A stretch of DNA of 64,000 nt from Mangrovibacterium lignilyticum (GCF_010882175.1 NZ_WKLH01000001.1:761464-825463); one strand, 5' to 3'; shown: positions 8,786 through 19,027, numbered from the stretch's first letter. Notes: a model not told the origin generated them from the sequence alone. Numbers and translations: made by a program.

Positions 8786-9706
8786 TTAGAAACCGTTGGC
8801 ATGATTGTAAAAATGTAATTGTTTTTCGAGCATTTCAACTTTTCTCATCTGAAATCCGTTCCGTTTCGCTTGCAGCAATGGCTGGCTGTAAATTGCGTCA
8901 ATTTCCATCGGCCGTTTATAGTCATAATCAAGTTTCATACTCGGCGCATACGGTTTCATAGCAGCAGTCATCGCCATCATTTTATCAGCAAATTCGCGCT
9001 TCAACGGCACACCACATGCATTTGCACCATCAACGACTTCGTACATCATTTCCAAAGCCAGATTCTTCCCTGTTTCATGAGCCATAATCTGATCAGTCGT
9101 TGAATTCAACACGACCGTTAAACCATTGAATGGTATATTCCATACTAGCTTCTGCCAGCGCGCAAAATACAAATCGTCAGTAACCAGGCAAGGGACTCCC
9201 GACTGTGAAAAATCATAACCAACCTGATTCAAAACAGCTAAATCTCTGAGGTTAAAAGCCCCCAATATCAGCTTTCCCAAATCAAGGTGATGAATATGCC
9301 CCGGCCCCACTTTGTTGGAACAAATAAAGGCCAAACCTCCGGCAATTTGTGTATGAGGAAATTCGGCGGCAATTTCCTCTTCAATTCCTAAGCCATTTTG
9401 AATCAATAAAACGAGGCTATCTTCGTGCAGCAAAGGTTGAAGTAGTTCTTTTAAGAGCTTATTGTTAGTCGTTTTCAAACAGACCAAGACCACATCAATC
9501 TTCGGCATATCTGTAGTAGAAGAGAAAGCCGATGCCGGTTTTATTATGAAATCACCGTCACGAGAATCAACTTTCAATCCATTTTGCTTTACCAACTGAT
9601 AGTCCGAATGCAATAAAAAATGAACATTGTGACCGGATTTGGCAAGTTTCCCTCCATAAAACCCTCCAAGGGCACCAGTTCCAATAACTGCATAAGTAAG
9701 TTTCAT
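8786..9706 (-). CDS. panE: 2-dehydropantoate 2-reductase (ketopantoate reductase)
   Basis: A cytoplasmic enzyme of about 306 residues that reduces 2-dehydropantoate to pantoate with NADPH in pantothenate/CoA synthesis. The Rossmann loop VIGTGALGGFYGGKL opens the protein, 'QNGLGIEEEI' is the conserved cofactor/substrate segment, and 'RWQKLVWNIPFNGL' carries the catalytic Lys region. The ATG at 9706 places the Rossmann loop at residue 6; the longer upstream frame has no similarity to the family and is rejected. It is followed upstream by the terminator of the next gene and is transcribed alone. Confidence 0.9.
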   Translation of the reverse strand: MKLTYAVIGTGALGGFYGGKLAKSGHNVHFLLHSDYQLVKQNGLKVDSRDGDFIIKPASAFSSTTDMPKIDVVLVCLKTTNNKLLKELLQPLLHEDSLVLLIQNGLGIEEEIAAEFPHTQIAGGLAFICSNKVGPGHIHHLDLGKLILGAFNLRDLAVLNQVGYDFSQSGVPCLVTDDLYFARWQKLVWNIPFNGLTVVLNSTTDQIMAHETGKNLALEMMYEVVDGANACGVPLKREFADKMMAMTAAMKPYAPSMKLDYDYKRPMEIDAIYSQPLLQAKRNGFQMRKVEMLEKQLHFYNHANGF

Positions 9707-9794
9707 TTTGTATCCTTTTTCTGCAATTAATAAAAGCGACTTCATCCTCGCATGATTCCATCCCTGATGAATTATACACGCAAAAAGTTCACCT

Positions 9795-9826
9795 AAAAAA
9801 GAGAGGGAGCTAAATAAGCTCCCTCT
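9795..9826 (-). terminator. Terminator of the putative PPi-PEPCK gene
   Basis: A perfect 10-bp stem (AGAGGGAGCT / AGCTCCCTCT) with a 5-nt loop is followed on the minus strand by TTTTTT (9800-9795). It lies 23 bases beyond the stop codon at 9850. Confidence 0.92.
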
Positions 9827-9849
9827 ATATCTCAATTTAAATATAAGAT

Positions 9850-12800
9850 CTATTCTTCGATTGGTTGCATTGGATCAACACCTAAAGATCCTTCCAATTC
9901 TTTCAAATATGAAGGACTGCTTACAGTTTCCAATTTCGATTTCGCCAATTTTAATTTAGACGGTAAATCTAAACGGACAGCTGTTGACGCAAAGTTTTTG
10001 CGACTTAGAATGTCTTCCATATACGCTACGTTTTTAGTCCACAGGGCTACATCGCGTTTTTGTTTTTCAACCAAACGAGCTTTGTACCAATCGCTGCTTA
10101 ATACAGCTTCACGGGCAAATAACGCACGAATTGCAGGATCGTTGCGATCCTTACCCTTGTATGTACCATCGGCCATGATGTGAACAAGAGCTTTCAACGG
10201 AGGACACAATCTTTCAACTGAACCATCTTTAAGTAACCCTTCGGCAACACGTTTTTGTGTAATTGAAAGGTTCTCGATCGAGGCAACAAAGGTATCCATA
10301 TCTTGTAATTCCGGACGCAACATGTCTTCGCTGAAAACGGCATCGGGCTTACTGAAGATACGAGCCATAAAATGCTTCACGAAGTTACCTGTAATGCGGT
10401 AACCGAGTAAGCTGGCATCAACTTTTTTACCATTGTATTCAAAGTCCTCAACTTTTTCAAGGTATCCTTTTTCGATCAGGTATTTAGGATCACGTTCAGC
10501 AACCGACATCCGACACCAAATTTCAGGAATCAACAAACTAACATCGTGATCCACTTTATATTTTGGTCCAACATATCCGGCAGCAGTACTAAATCCGCTA
10601 TAATTTGTCAAAATATATGACAGGAATGCATTATTCAAATCAGCAGCAGGCAATAAGCTATTGAAAGGTCCTTTTGTTAAAGCACCTTCAGAACCGAAAC
10701 CTGTAGTTGATGGCGATTTACCAGTGATACTCGAGATATAATCGATGAACAATTCAGGCAATTCCTGATAATGAATAGGATTATATAAAGCCAATGGCGG
10801 TACGTTATTCTCTGGTTCTGCAGGGTTGTTACGACGACCTGGCAGAACTGCGTTAACCGGCATGAACAATGGCTCATCCAACGGGATTTTCCGGAAAATG
10901 CGTGTTGCTATTTCACCAACATATTTTTCAATCGGATCAACCAGATCAGGACGCGTTTGCAAATAACGTGGGTTTTTTGATGGTTTTCCATTCACCAAGC
11001 GTGGTTCAGAAGGAACAACCAAATATTCCGGAGATTTTTCTGCCAGGAACTTATTGATCAGGTCTTTTACCGGTTGAGTATACAACTCGAAACCAATCGC
11101 ATCATCTTTAATTTCCTGAACCTGCTCGCGGTTCAACGGTTCAAAGTTTGACGTGAAAGTACCCGAACTCATCAAATCTTTTTCACCTTGTTTGTCGTAT
11201 CCTTTAATGATACAATCATCAGGACGCTGGAACAAACGAGCCTCGCAGTTTTTCACAATCTTTACACTCGGATCTTTATATTCCGGGTTCAGATTCGAAA
11301 GCTTTGATGCATCCAAAACAATAGAAGCCGTGATATCATCTTCGACCTGCACTTTGGCTGATGGGTTGAAATCCTGACGCATCAGGAAGATCCGCCATGA
11401 ACCATCAACATCGTGACCGACACGCAGGTAGTTCGATAAAAGCTTACTATTTTGGAATTTCAATTCGTTACCCGGATTTCCGTTTACTTTATCAACGGAG
11501 AAATATTTCCGCCAGTCAGTATCCCAATCCTCGGTGTAGTTTCCTTTGATGACGTATATCAGCACCTTGATGCGCTGAGGCAAAGATGCTAACCATGCGT
11601 TATATTCGTCAGTATACAAATCATTTTGTGTCAACAATTTAATTACTGATCCCAATGAACGTTTCGGACTTAAAATGTGGCGTGGTTTATTGACCGAATA
11701 ATCAGCTGGAACTTTGAAGCGGTTAGAGAAGTCATGTGCCATGATTTCTTCAACCAAATCCAAATCTTCAGTTAAATCACCAACAATGTATGATCCTTGG
11801 ATCATCGCATCTTTGATGGATTTTGAAATTTCTGATTTACCACCTCCGGAAACAGTACATGGTTTATGACATAAAGTTCCTTCAGCATACGTACCTGTTA
11901 AGTGCCATTTCGGCCCTTCGATACGCTTCTTCATCTCAATTTTATACCCGTTTGGATAAATGTAATATTTATACGGCAACAGCTTGATCGACTGTGTTTC
12001 AGCGCCTTGTTTCCAACTAACACTTTGTGTATTCAAATCGAAGACCGCGTCTTCCGGTACGTAGACTACGCTTTTGTGGTTCTTGTCAATGGCATATCCT
12101 TCCGGTTGAAGATCTAACAAGTCGGCAAACTGGTAGATGAACGAAGCAAAGTTCAATCCATTTGAAGGAATACGCTCGTCAATGTAGCATTTTTCACCTA
12201 AGTTGTAACTGCGGAAAGCAATTGCTCCACCGGCATGTTCTTCTTCAGCATAACCAAACAAGTTTGCCGAATAACCGATCATTGTTTTCACTTCTTTCTT
12301 ACAGTAACCATAGTAGTTATCTGCAATTAAAGTAATCACAACACCACGTTCATCACGACAAGTGATTTTAAAGGCACTTCCGTCGTTGTATTTTTCATCT
12401 TCTGATTTCCAACACATGCTGTCACGACGTTGGCGCTCTGTTGCATTGTCGTAATGCGGCAAGCCCAATTCTTTTTTAGTCAGCGTTAACAAGTGTGGAG
12501 CCAAAATAACACAGCCGGTATGTCCGGTCCAGTTTTCCGGAGCCAATGCAGCATCGTTTTCAGGTAAGAAGGGGTCCCCCGCGTTACCGAAAATTGATTC
12601 AACAAAGTCGAGGTTCGACACCAGGCTACCCGGAGCAAGGAAAGCAATTTCCATTGATTTCTCACGAATAACACCAGGCACTTCAGGAACAACGATTGGC
12701 CGTAGCATTAAGCTTACAAATAATTCTGCCGGTTCTTCCTGGTTAGCCGTAAACGGCAAGGTCATGATGTCTTTTGGTGGAGTTAATGCGTTTTGCAACA

Positions 12801-13317
12801 ATTTACAGAAAGTTGCTTTTGGAACGGACTTCTTGTCATCCGGGATAGGTAATCCTCCTTCTGCGATATGGAAAACGCCTTTTGTTGTACGGCGGTCTTC
12901 CTTGGGATTGTTCAAAACCCCTTGAGCTGTACGGTAAGTTTTAATGATGTCTGTCTCGTAATAGTCAGCTCCCGGCGGAATTGAAATAATTCTTGCCAGA
13001 CCGTGACGATCGAGAATAAATGGATTGTCCGGAAAATCGATCGAATTATCACCGGGGACATCGCTTAAGTAGTCTTCCAGAAAATTCCGGATGCGCATGC
13101 CCATAGGTGATGCATTATTGGATAACAATCTTGACTTGATGTTATAGTTATTCAATAACGGCTTCGCAATCTCCAGTAAATCATTTTTGATACCGTTGTT
13201 CGAAGTCGGATAACCATCGGCTGCCAGTTTGAGGTTGATGTATTGGATCTTTTTTTTCTCTGACACCTCTGGCTCATTTACATCAGAGCCAATTCCAAAG
13301 GTTCTGTTTACAGTCAT
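9850..13317 (-). CDS. Probable pyrophosphate-dependent phosphoenolpyruvate carboxykinase
   Basis: A very large (1155-residue) soluble protein without signal peptide. I assign it to the PPi-type PEPCK family described from Entamoeba and Propionibacterium, from the length (about 130 kDa, roughly twice GTP-PEPCK) and remembered motifs such as ARLFQRPDDCIIKGYDKQ. It would interconvert PEP, CO2 and phosphate with oxaloacetate and PPi. Seen directly: a glycine-rich phosphate loop CTVSGGGKSEISKS near residues 485-498 that departs from the nucleotide Walker A consensus, followed by VGDLTEDLD, which could supply the metal Asp; and an AGGAIAFRSYNLG block resembling the PEP-binding loop region. It is unlinked to neighbours and has its own terminator. 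Main doubt: identification is from memory of the family, not a search. Confidence 0.62.
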   Translation of the reverse strand: MTVNRTFGIGSDVNEPEVSEKKKIQYINLKLAADGYPTSNNGIKNDLLEIAKPLLNNYNIKSRLLSNNASPMGMRIRNFLEDYLSDVPGDNSIDFPDNPFILDRHGLARIISIPPGADYYETDIIKTYRTAQGVLNNPKEDRRTTKGVFHIAEGGLPIPDDKKSVPKATFCKLLQNALTPPKDIMTLPFTANQEEPAELFVSLMLRPIVVPEVPGVIREKSMEIAFLAPGSLVSNLDFVESIFGNAGDPFLPENDAALAPENWTGHTGCVILAPHLLTLTKKELGLPHYDNATERQRRDSMCWKSEDEKYNDGSAFKITCRDERGVVITLIADNYYGYCKKEVKTMIGYSANLFGYAEEEHAGGAIAFRSYNLGEKCYIDERIPSNGLNFASFIYQFADLLDLQPEGYAIDKNHKSVVYVPEDAVFDLNTQSVSWKQGAETQSIKLLPYKYYIYPNGYKIEMKKRIEGPKWHLTGTYAEGTLCHKPCTVSGGGKSEISKSIKDAMIQGSYIVGDLTEDLDLVEEIMAHDFSNRFKVPADYSVNKPRHILSPKRSLGSVIKLLTQNDLYTDEYNAWLASLPQRIKVLIYVIKGNYTEDWDTDWRKYFSVDKVNGNPGNELKFQNSKLLSNYLRVGHDVDGSWRIFLMRQDFNPSAKVQVEDDITASIVLDASKLSNLNPEYKDPSVKIVKNCEARLFQRPDDCIIKGYDKQGEKDLMSSGTFTSNFEPLNREQVQEIKDDAIGFELYTQPVKDLINKFLAEKSPEYLVVPSEPRLVNGKPSKNPRYLQTRPDLVDPIEKYVGEIATRIFRKIPLDEPLFMPVNAVLPGRRNNPAEPENNVPPLALYNPIHYQELPELFIDYISSITGKSPSTTGFGSEGALTKGPFNSLLPAADLNNAFLSYILTNYSGFSTAAGYVGPKYKVDHDVSLLIPEIWCRMSVAERDPKYLIEKGYLEKVEDFEYNGKKVDASLLGYRITGNFVKHFMARIFSKPDAVFSEDMLRPELQDMDTFVASIENLSITQKRVAEGLLKDGSVERLCPPLKALVHIMADGTYKGKDRNDPAIRALFAREAVLSSDWYKARLVEKQKRDVALWTKNVAYMEDILSRKNFASTAVRLDLPSKLKLAKSKLETVSSPSYLKELEGSLGVDPMQPIEE

Positions 13318-13602
13318 GGTTTTTGTTTTATTATAAAATTTAAGATTATGGATCCTCGAAACTTCTTCTTCACAAAACGTGGCATCATATCGTTGATAAG
13401 CGCCTAATGTTTCATTACGTTTTCATGTTGAGATAAGTTCCTTGGTACCATTTTGAAAGCTTTTTCAACTTTCGCCCACCAAAATTAAACTAAAAAAAAT
13501 GCGAAAGAAGGATCAAAAGCCGCCAGCATACAAGCTTAACACAAAAATTACACCGCCTGATATTTACAAATACAGACGTATGCAAGCTTCTAAATTGTTG
13601 AA

Positions 13603-15516
13603 TTAATGCTTCACATCAACCAAGGCTGAATCAATTATCTGCCCGACAATATCCTCATCCAAAAGCGTACTAATGTCCCCTAAGTTGGTCGCATCGCCTT
13701 CCGCTATTTTTCGCAAAATACGTCTCATTATCTTACCGCTCCGGGTTTTGGGTAGTCCCGGAACAATTTGCACCAAGTCTGGTCGTGCAATCGGGCCAAT
13801 TATCTTGGTCACCCCTTGTTTAATACTTCGACGAATACCCTCTTCACCGCCAGTTGACAACTCCGGACACACCACAAAGGCATAAATCCCTTGTCCTTTA
13901 ATTGCATGAGGGTAACCAACCACCGCCGATTCATTGACCAACGGGTGTTCGTTGATGGCATTTTCGATTTCAGCCGTGCCAAGCCGGTGACCCGATACAT
14001 TAATTACATCATCCACTCGCCCTAAAATTCGGTAATATCCGTCTTCGTCGCGCCGTACACCGTCGCCGGTGAAATAGTAATTTTTAAAAGTTGAAAAATA
14101 AGTATCTCTGAAACGCTCATGATCTCCCCAAATGGTTCTCGCCATGCCAGGCCACGGAAACTTGACACAAAGATTGCCTTCAACCGAATTTCCTTTGAGC
14201 TCCTTCCCTTCATTATCGACAATGACAGGCAGCACTCCCGGAAGCGGCAAGGTTGCAAACGATGGCTTGGTTGGTGTTATTCCGGCTAGGGGAGAAATCA
14301 GCACACCACCGGTTTCGGTTTGCCACCAGGTATCAACAATAGGACAACGATTTTTCCCCACATGATCGTGGTACCAGTGCCAGGCATCTTCGTTGATGGG
14401 TTCACCTACTGTCCCCAAAACTTTTAGAGAGTCAAGGGCTTTCCCTGCCAAATATTCGTTCCCCAACGAGAGAAGTGAACGAATAGCCGTTGGAGCAGTG
14501 TAAAATTGATTGACTTTGTGTTTATCCACAATATCCCAAAACCGCCCGGCATCAGGCCAGGTTGGTGTACCTTCGAACATGAGGGTTTGAGCTCCGTTCA
14601 ACAATGGTCCGTACACGATGTAGGAATGACCGGTAATCCAACCAATATCGGCCGTACAGAAATAGACATCTCCACGGCTGTACTGAAATACATTGCGGAA
14701 AGTGTATGCCGTATAAACCATGTAACCGGCTACGGTATGCACAATCCCTTTGGGTTTTCCGGTAGAACCGGAGGTGTATAAAATGAATAACGGGTCTTCG
14801 GCGTCCATCTCCTCGGCCGGGCATTCCGTATCTTTTCCCTCCATTAAATCGTGCCACCAAATATCTCTTCCCGCCTTCATTTCAACGGGAGTATTGGTTC
14901 TTTTCAAAACCACAACAGATTCGACAACCGGGGAATGTTCCATTGCTTCATCAGCAATCTCTTTGAGTGGTGTAACTTTCGAGCCACGATAACCACCGTC
15001 GGATGTAATGACGACTTTAGCCCCGGCGTCATTTATTCGCTCACTCAATGACTGAGCTGAAAAACCGGCAAAAATGACGGAATGAATGGCACCGATTCGG
15101 GCACAAGCCAGCAAAGCAATTGCCAATTCCGGAACCATTGGCATGTACAATGCCACGCGATCACCTTTTTTCACTCCTAAGATTTTCAAGCTGTTGGCTA
15201 ATTGATTGACCTTTTCATAGAGCTGCCGATAGGTCAATGTAATCGCCTCATCTGCCGGATCGTTTGGTTCCCAAATGATCGCTGTATTATTTCCGTGTGT
15301 GTAGAGATTCTTCTCAAAAATGCTTTCAGTAATGTTTAATTTCGCATTCACATACCAGTTTATGCTGGGCTCCTCAAAATTCCAATCAATAACTTTTTCC
15401 CAACGTTTCCGCCAGTAAAGGCACTCCGCTTGTTGTTCCCAAAAATCATCCGGGTTAGTCAAACTCTTCTGATACTCATGAAAATACCCTCCCAGTGTGT
15501 GAATCTTGTTAATCAT
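13603..15516 (-). CDS. acs: Acetyl-CoA synthetase (AMP-forming)
   Basis: A 637-residue cytoplasmic enzyme activating acetate with ATP and CoA. The ANL-superfamily motifs are clear: phosphate loop [15 protein letters not shown], the WWQTETGG acetate/adenine pocket block that is specific for acetyl-CoA synthetases, [15 protein letters not shown], and the C-terminal [16 protein letters not shown] with the Lys subject to acetylation control in this family. Full length. The ATG at 15516 begins [18 protein letters not shown], a normal start for the family. It stands alone, with a 285-base gap to the PPi-PEPCK gene downstream and a divergent gene upstream; no terminator was recognised. Confidence 0.95.
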   Translation of the reverse strand: MINKIHTLGGYFHEYQKSLTNPDDFWEQQAECLYWRKRWEKVIDWNFEEPSINWYVNAKLNITESIFEKNLYTHGNNTAIIWEPNDPADEAITLTYRQLYEKVNQLANSLKILGVKKGDRVALYMPMVPELAIALLACARIGAIHSVIFAGFSAQSLSERINDAGAKVVITSDGGYRGSKVTPLKEIADEAMEHSPVVESVVVLKRTNTPVEMKAGRDIWWHDLMEGKDTECPAEEMDAEDPLFILYTSGSTGKPKGIVHTVAGYMVYTAYTFRNVFQYSRGDVYFCTADIGWITGHSYIVYGPLLNGAQTLMFEGTPTWPDAGRFWDIVDKHKVNQFYTAPTAIRSLLSLGNEYLAGKALDSLKVLGTVGEPINEDAWHWYHDHVGKNRCPIVDTWWQTETGGVLISPLAGITPTKPSFATLPLPGVLPVIVDNEGKELKGNSVEGNLCVKFPWPGMARTIWGDHERFRDTYFSTFKNYYFTGDGVRRDEDGYYRILGRVDDVINVSGHRLGTAEIENAINEHPLVNESAVVGYPHAIKGQGIYAFVVCPELSTGGEEGIRRSIKQGVTKIIGPIARPDLVQIVPGLPKTRSGKIMRRILRKIAEGDATNLGDISTLLDEDIVGQIIDSALVDVKH

Positions 15517-15901
15517 TTTATTTCAGTTTATTGGTTTGATTTCAACGAGAAGCACTGAATGCTTTCATCTCCTAATTTAAACTTAATAAAAATAAGAAAA
15601 AAACAATTCGCGAAATAATAATCCACTACAATTGAATAAGTTCTACGCCGGGAAAAGTGTCATGATTTGGAGTTTTCGGAATAGATGATCTGGCAAATGT
15701 TAAATTCACAAAAACGTGATCAGTTTATTTTGAATTCTAAGTAAAAAGCCTTCACTTTACTTAATCATTTTTTGTTCTCCGGCCTATACATCCGATTTTC
15801 ATCTCCCAATCGGAAAATAAAAGCAGCTTAACTTAGTTTTATTCTTATAACAAAAATTCAACTAGAACACCGGAAAGTAAAATTTGAAAACGCTGATATC
15901 A
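15517..15901. other. Divergent intergenic region with two inverted repeats
   Basis: This 385-base AT-rich region separates acs from the divergent reductase gene. No ORF is convincing. Two imperfectly placed inverted repeats stand out: AAGTAAA / TTTACTT (about 15739-15763) followed by a T run, and TCCGATT / AATCGGA (15791-15814). Either could be a regulatory site or leader hairpin. Promoters for both genes must lie here, but no exact consensus was found. Confidence 0.4.
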
Positions 15902-16963
15902 ATGAAAAAAATTGATCGCTCCAAACCAATTCTTGTCACCGGCGGTACCGGCTATTTGGCTTCATGGATTATAAAACTCCTTTTAGAGGAAGGGTTGACC
16001 GTCCACACAACAGTTCGCAGCATCGGAGACGAACAGAAATACCAACACCTGCAGAATATTCAGCATCGCGCACATGGTCGATTAAAATTCTTTGAAGCTG
16101 ATTTACTGATCGACGGATCATTTGACGATGCCGTGCGAGATTGTGAATTGATCATCCACACGGCTTCTCCTTTTCAACTTACAGGAATTAAGAACCCGGA
16201 TAAAGAACTCATTCAACCCGCCTTGCAAGGCGTTCGAAACCTCTTCTTTTCAGCAGGAGAAACCAACACCGTCAAGCGCATCGTTTTAACATCCAGCATT
16301 GTTGCAATGGTTGGCGACACCATTGAAATTAAGGATTTACCGGAGACGCGCATCAACGAAGCCTCCTGGAATACCTCCAGCAGCCCCGATCATCAACCTT
16401 ATCCGTATTCAAAAACAATAGCAGAACAAGAAGCCTGGCGACTAACAGAAAAGCTGAACAGTTTCGACCTGGTGGTCATAAATCCCGGCTTGATCCTGGG
16501 CCCCTCACTAAGTAAACGAGTCGACTCGACGAGTATCAGTCTTATGATTCAATTATGCTCGGGTAAATTTAAACAAGGTGTGCCTAAAGGAGCGCAAGCA
16601 ATTGTTGATGTACGCGATATTGCTAAAGCTCACATTCAGGCAGGATTCATTCAGGAAGCCAGTGGTCGCCACCTGACTGCAGCTCACCTGAAAGATTTTC
16701 TGGATATTGCCCAGGTTATTCGCACCGGACACCCCAACTACCCTTTACCAACCAAATTTGTTCCTAAATGGCTTTTCAAACTCGTCGCCCCACTGTTTGG
16801 ATACTCCCGCAAATTTGTCTCACGCAACGTTGGATACGACTTTACATTCGACAACTCCTACGCCAAAGATGATTTAAAACTCGAGTTTCTCCCCTTTGAA
16901 CAAACAATAAATGATCACTTCAATCAACTGGTTAATGACAAATTAATACCGGATAAAACATAA
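15902..16963 (+). CDS. NAD(P)-dependent extended short-chain reductase (dihydroflavonol reductase-like)
   Basis: A cytoplasmic reductase of about 353 residues. The glycine motif VTGGTGYLASWI binds NAD(P), 'LTSSIVAMVG' supplies the catalytic Ser/Thr region and YPYSKTIAE contains the YxxxK catalytic pair. The 'NPGLILGPSL' segment is typical of the dihydroflavonol-4-reductase/cinnamoyl-CoA-reductase-like branch. The substrate is unknown in bacteria. The ATG at 15902 is chosen; a TTG six codons earlier is possible. The next gene follows after 6 bases, so the two are likely one operon of Rossmann-fold proteins. Confidence 0.85.
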   Translation: MKKIDRSKPILVTGGTGYLASWIIKLLLEEGLTVHTTVRSIGDEQKYQHLQNIQHRAHGRLKFFEADLLIDGSFDDAVRDCELIIHTASPFQLTGIKNPDKELIQPALQGVRNLFFSAGETNTVKRIVLTSSIVAMVGDTIEIKDLPETRINEASWNTSSSPDHQPYPYSKTIAEQEAWRLTEKLNSFDLVVINPGLILGPSLSKRVDSTSISLMIQLCSGKFKQGVPKGAQAIVDVRDIAKAHIQAGFIQEASGRHLTAAHLKDFLDIAQVIRTGHPNYPLPTKFVPKWLFKLVAPLFGYSRKFVSRNVGYDFTFDNSYAKDDLKLEFLPFEQTINDHFNQLVNDKLIPDKT

Positions 16964-16969
16964 ATAATC

Positions 16970-17620
16970 ATGAAAGCTCTCGTAATTGGTGCAACAGGAT
17001 TGGTCGGAAAAGAATTAGTTCAGTTATTATTAAATCAAGATGAATTCAAAAAAATAGTGATTTTCGTTCGAAGAGAAACAGGCATTTCTCACCCCAAGCT
17101 GAAAGAGCGAATTGTCAACTTCAACCAACCTTCCGGTTGGGCCGACAAAGTAAAAGGAGATGTCTTATTTTCATGTTTGGGAACGACGATCAAAAAAGCG
17201 GGAAGTCAAGCAAATCAATATAAGGTTGATTTTACTTTTCAATACGAGACTGCTCAAACAGCGGCAAAAAACGGAGTCGCCCATTATGTCCTGGTGTCAT
17301 CGAGTGGAGCAAACTCCGGATCACGAGTGTTCTATTCCAAAATAAAAGGAGAGTTGGAAGAAGCGGTTCTCCAACTACCATTCAAACAAATCACCATCTT
17401 ACGACCGTCACTACTCCTGGGCGACCGCACTGAAAAACGAACGGCGGAAAAAATCGCTCAATCAATTATGCCTGTGCTGACGAACTTCATATTCAGAAAA
17501 TACAGACCAATACACGGTGCAACCGTCGCTCAGGCGATGATAAATACAGTCATGATACCCGGGGGACGCCTAATTTACGAACTGGACGAAATCTTTTCAT
17601 TAGCTGAATCAAGAAGTTGA
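16970..17620 (+). CDS. Atypical short-chain dehydrogenase, HTATIP2/TIP30-like
   Basis: A 216-residue protein with the N-terminal nucleotide loop VIGATGLVGKELVQ, an internal 'FSCLGTTIKKAGS' block and 'YVLVSSSGANSGSRVFYSKIKGELE', which together match bacterial relatives of HTATIP2. The Tyr-x-x-x-Lys pair (YSKIK) is present. The biochemical role is unknown; in bacteria these are usually listed as oxidoreductases or NAD(P)H-binding proteins. It is encoded 6 bases behind the larger reductase and probably shares its transcript. Confidence 0.8.
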   Translation: MKALVIGATGLVGKELVQLLLNQDEFKKIVIFVRRETGISHPKLKERIVNFNQPSGWADKVKGDVLFSCLGTTIKKAGSQANQYKVDFTFQYETAQTAAKNGVAHYVLVSSSGANSGSRVFYSKIKGELEEAVLQLPFKQITILRPSLLLGDRTEKRTAEKIAQSIMPVLTNFIFRKYRPIHGATVAQAMINTVMIPGGRLIYELDEIFSLAESRS

Positions 17621-17765
17621 TCGCGACAAAAGATCAACCGGCCCATTTTAAAGAACAGTTGTCAATTTGTTGACAAATATTAACAGATTTAAAACCTATC
17701 TTCGTCACAGCAAATCAACCAAATGCTTGTGTTTGCGTTGTTATTGAAAACAAAATATACAAATC

Positions 17766-18206
17766 ATGTACACTGGACTCTTACATCTTCACAACACTTT
17801 ACGATGGATTATTCTCCTTGCCGCTTTAATTACCTTACTAAAATATTTTATCGGATGGTTCGGGCAAAAGCCTTGGGAAAAATCGGACAACATTTTAGGG
17901 ATTATTTTCACCAGTTTAATGGACCTTCAGTTCTTAACCGGAATTACCCTTTATGCCTTTGTTAGTCCGATTACAGAAGCCGCGTTTCAGGACTTCGGTG
18001 CAGCCATGAAAAACGCCGATCTTCGATTTTACGCCGTCGAACATTTTGCAATGATGCTCATAGCTATTGCGTTGGTGCACATCGGCCGCGTAAAAAGCAA
18101 GAAAGCAAGCACCAGCAAATCCAAATTTGGAACCTCGCTTCTGTTTTTTGGCATCGCCTATATTATTATTTTGGCAGCCATTCCGTGGCAGCGGGTTATT
18201 GCATAA
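17766..18206 (+). CDS. Four-helix membrane protein, possible cytochrome b-like
   Basis: A 146-residue integral membrane protein with about four hydrophobic helices: residues ~10-30 after HLHNTLRW, ~45-65, ~88-107 and ~122-140. His residues sit in or near helices (HLHNTLRW at the N-terminus, EHFAMML, and ALVHIGR), which is why similar proteins are often called cytochrome b-like; heme binding is not demonstrated. A basic loop (KSKKASTSKSK) separates helices three and four. It is transcribed alone and ends at a strong terminator. Function unknown. Confidence 0.7.
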   Translation: MYTGLLHLHNTLRWIILLAALITLLKYFIGWFGQKPWEKSDNILGIIFTSLMDLQFLTGITLYAFVSPITEAAFQDFGAAMKNADLRFYAVEHFAMMLIAIALVHIGRVKSKKASTSKSKFGTSLLFFGIAYIIILAAIPWQRVIA

Positions 18207-18220
18207 ATTAAAGACACATA

Positions 18221-18256
18221 AAAGGCTGTCATGCATTGCGCTGACAGCCTTTCTTT
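18221..18256 (+). terminator. Terminator of the four-helix membrane protein gene
   Basis: AAAGGCTGTCA pairs perfectly with TGACAGCCTTT across a 10-nt loop, followed by a T-rich stretch. It begins 15 bases after the stop codon. Confidence 0.9.
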
Positions 18257-18438
18257 ATTCTGATGGGCTAATCCTTCACCAACGATTAGTGTTAATGCAA
18301 ATGAATGAAGCAATTCAATCCAAAAAATTGCCCAACAAGCATTCTATATTCACTCAATAAAACGACCAACCTCAAATATTTCCGGGTTTTGTCTTTCGTC
18401 GAATAATCACTAACATTACTTCACTTAAACAGGAAAAA

Positions 18439-18714
18439 ATGAAGATTGCCCTAGTTGCTCTAGCTGTGTTTCTTTTAAACCTCCCTTTTGGAGCCCTGAG
18501 AGGACGCGAACGAAAATATTCCTTTAAATGGTTTCTGTATATTCATCTTCCGATACCTTTTGTTATTTTGCTCCGCATCTACAGCGATATCGGGTTCGCA
18601 TTATACACCTATCCAATCCTAGTCGGAGCCTTCTTTGGCGGACAGGTGATCGGTCGGAAGTTCATTAAATTGAAGCCTCAAACAGCTAGCAAGGAGACAA
18701 AAGACAAGCAGTAG
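18439..18714 (+). CDS. Small hydrophobic membrane protein of unknown function
   Basis: A 91-residue protein with three hydrophobic stretches (about residues 3-18, 32-48 and 56-72) and a basic Lys-rich tail. The 'NLPFGALRGRERKYSFKWFLYIHLPIPFVI' region (described in pieces: a GxxRxR loop, then an aromatic stretch) gives a conserved-looking cytoplasmic loop. I do not recognise a characterised family. A modest purine-rich site (AGGA) sits just before the ATG. A TTTG at 18388 and TAACATTA at 18411 are spaced 19 bases apart and may be an imperfect promoter. Confidence 0.65.
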   Translation: MKIALVALAVFLLNLPFGALRGRERKYSFKWFLYIHLPIPFVILLRIYSDIGFALYTYPILVGAFFGGQVIGRKFIKLKPQTASKETKDKQ

Positions 18715-18843
18715 ATTTACGAGATATATCTGAGTGAACGATGACACGCTTCAGAAGTTCACTCAATCGAGACCCGTCGCAAATTCAATTAAAATTTATA
18801 GTCAAAAAAAAAGACTGGCTTGGGCACATCGACTTCATAACGC

Positions 18844-18881
18844 AAAAAGAGGAACACTATTTAAAAGTATTCCTCTTTTTT
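18844..18881 (-). terminator. Terminator of tRNA-Val copy at 18884
   Basis: On the minus strand, GAGGAATACT and AGTGTTCCTC arms close a hairpin that ends in TTTTT directly after the tRNA 3' end. It closely resembles the hairpin behind the second tRNA-Val copy. Confidence 0.85.
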
Positions 18882-18883
18882 GT

Positions 18884-18957
18884 GGGCGGTGAGGGAGTCG
18901 AACCCCCGACCCTCTGGGTGTAAACCAGATGCTCTGAACCAACTGAGCTAACCGCCC
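18884..18957 (-). tRNA. tRNA-Val (anticodon UAC)
   Basis: The 74-base minus-strand sequence folds into a full cloverleaf: acceptor GGGCGGT/ACCGCCC, D stem GCTC/GAGC, anticodon stem TCTGG/CCAGA with loop TTTACAC giving anticodon TAC, and T stem GGGGG/CCCTC with the loop TTCGACT. CCA is not encoded. The copy is identical to the one at 19067. Confidence 0.97.
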
Positions 18958-19027
18958 GATTTATGTATTAATGTCTCTCGTTTTTTTGCCTGAGAAGGCT
19001 TTGTTTTTACCGCGACATTTGCCGGAT

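Noticed and set aside
18741-18923. 60-codon frame overlapping the tRNA-Val region
   Set aside because: It runs into the tRNA-Val gene on the opposite strand, has no start signal, and the DNA is fully explained by the terminator and tRNA.
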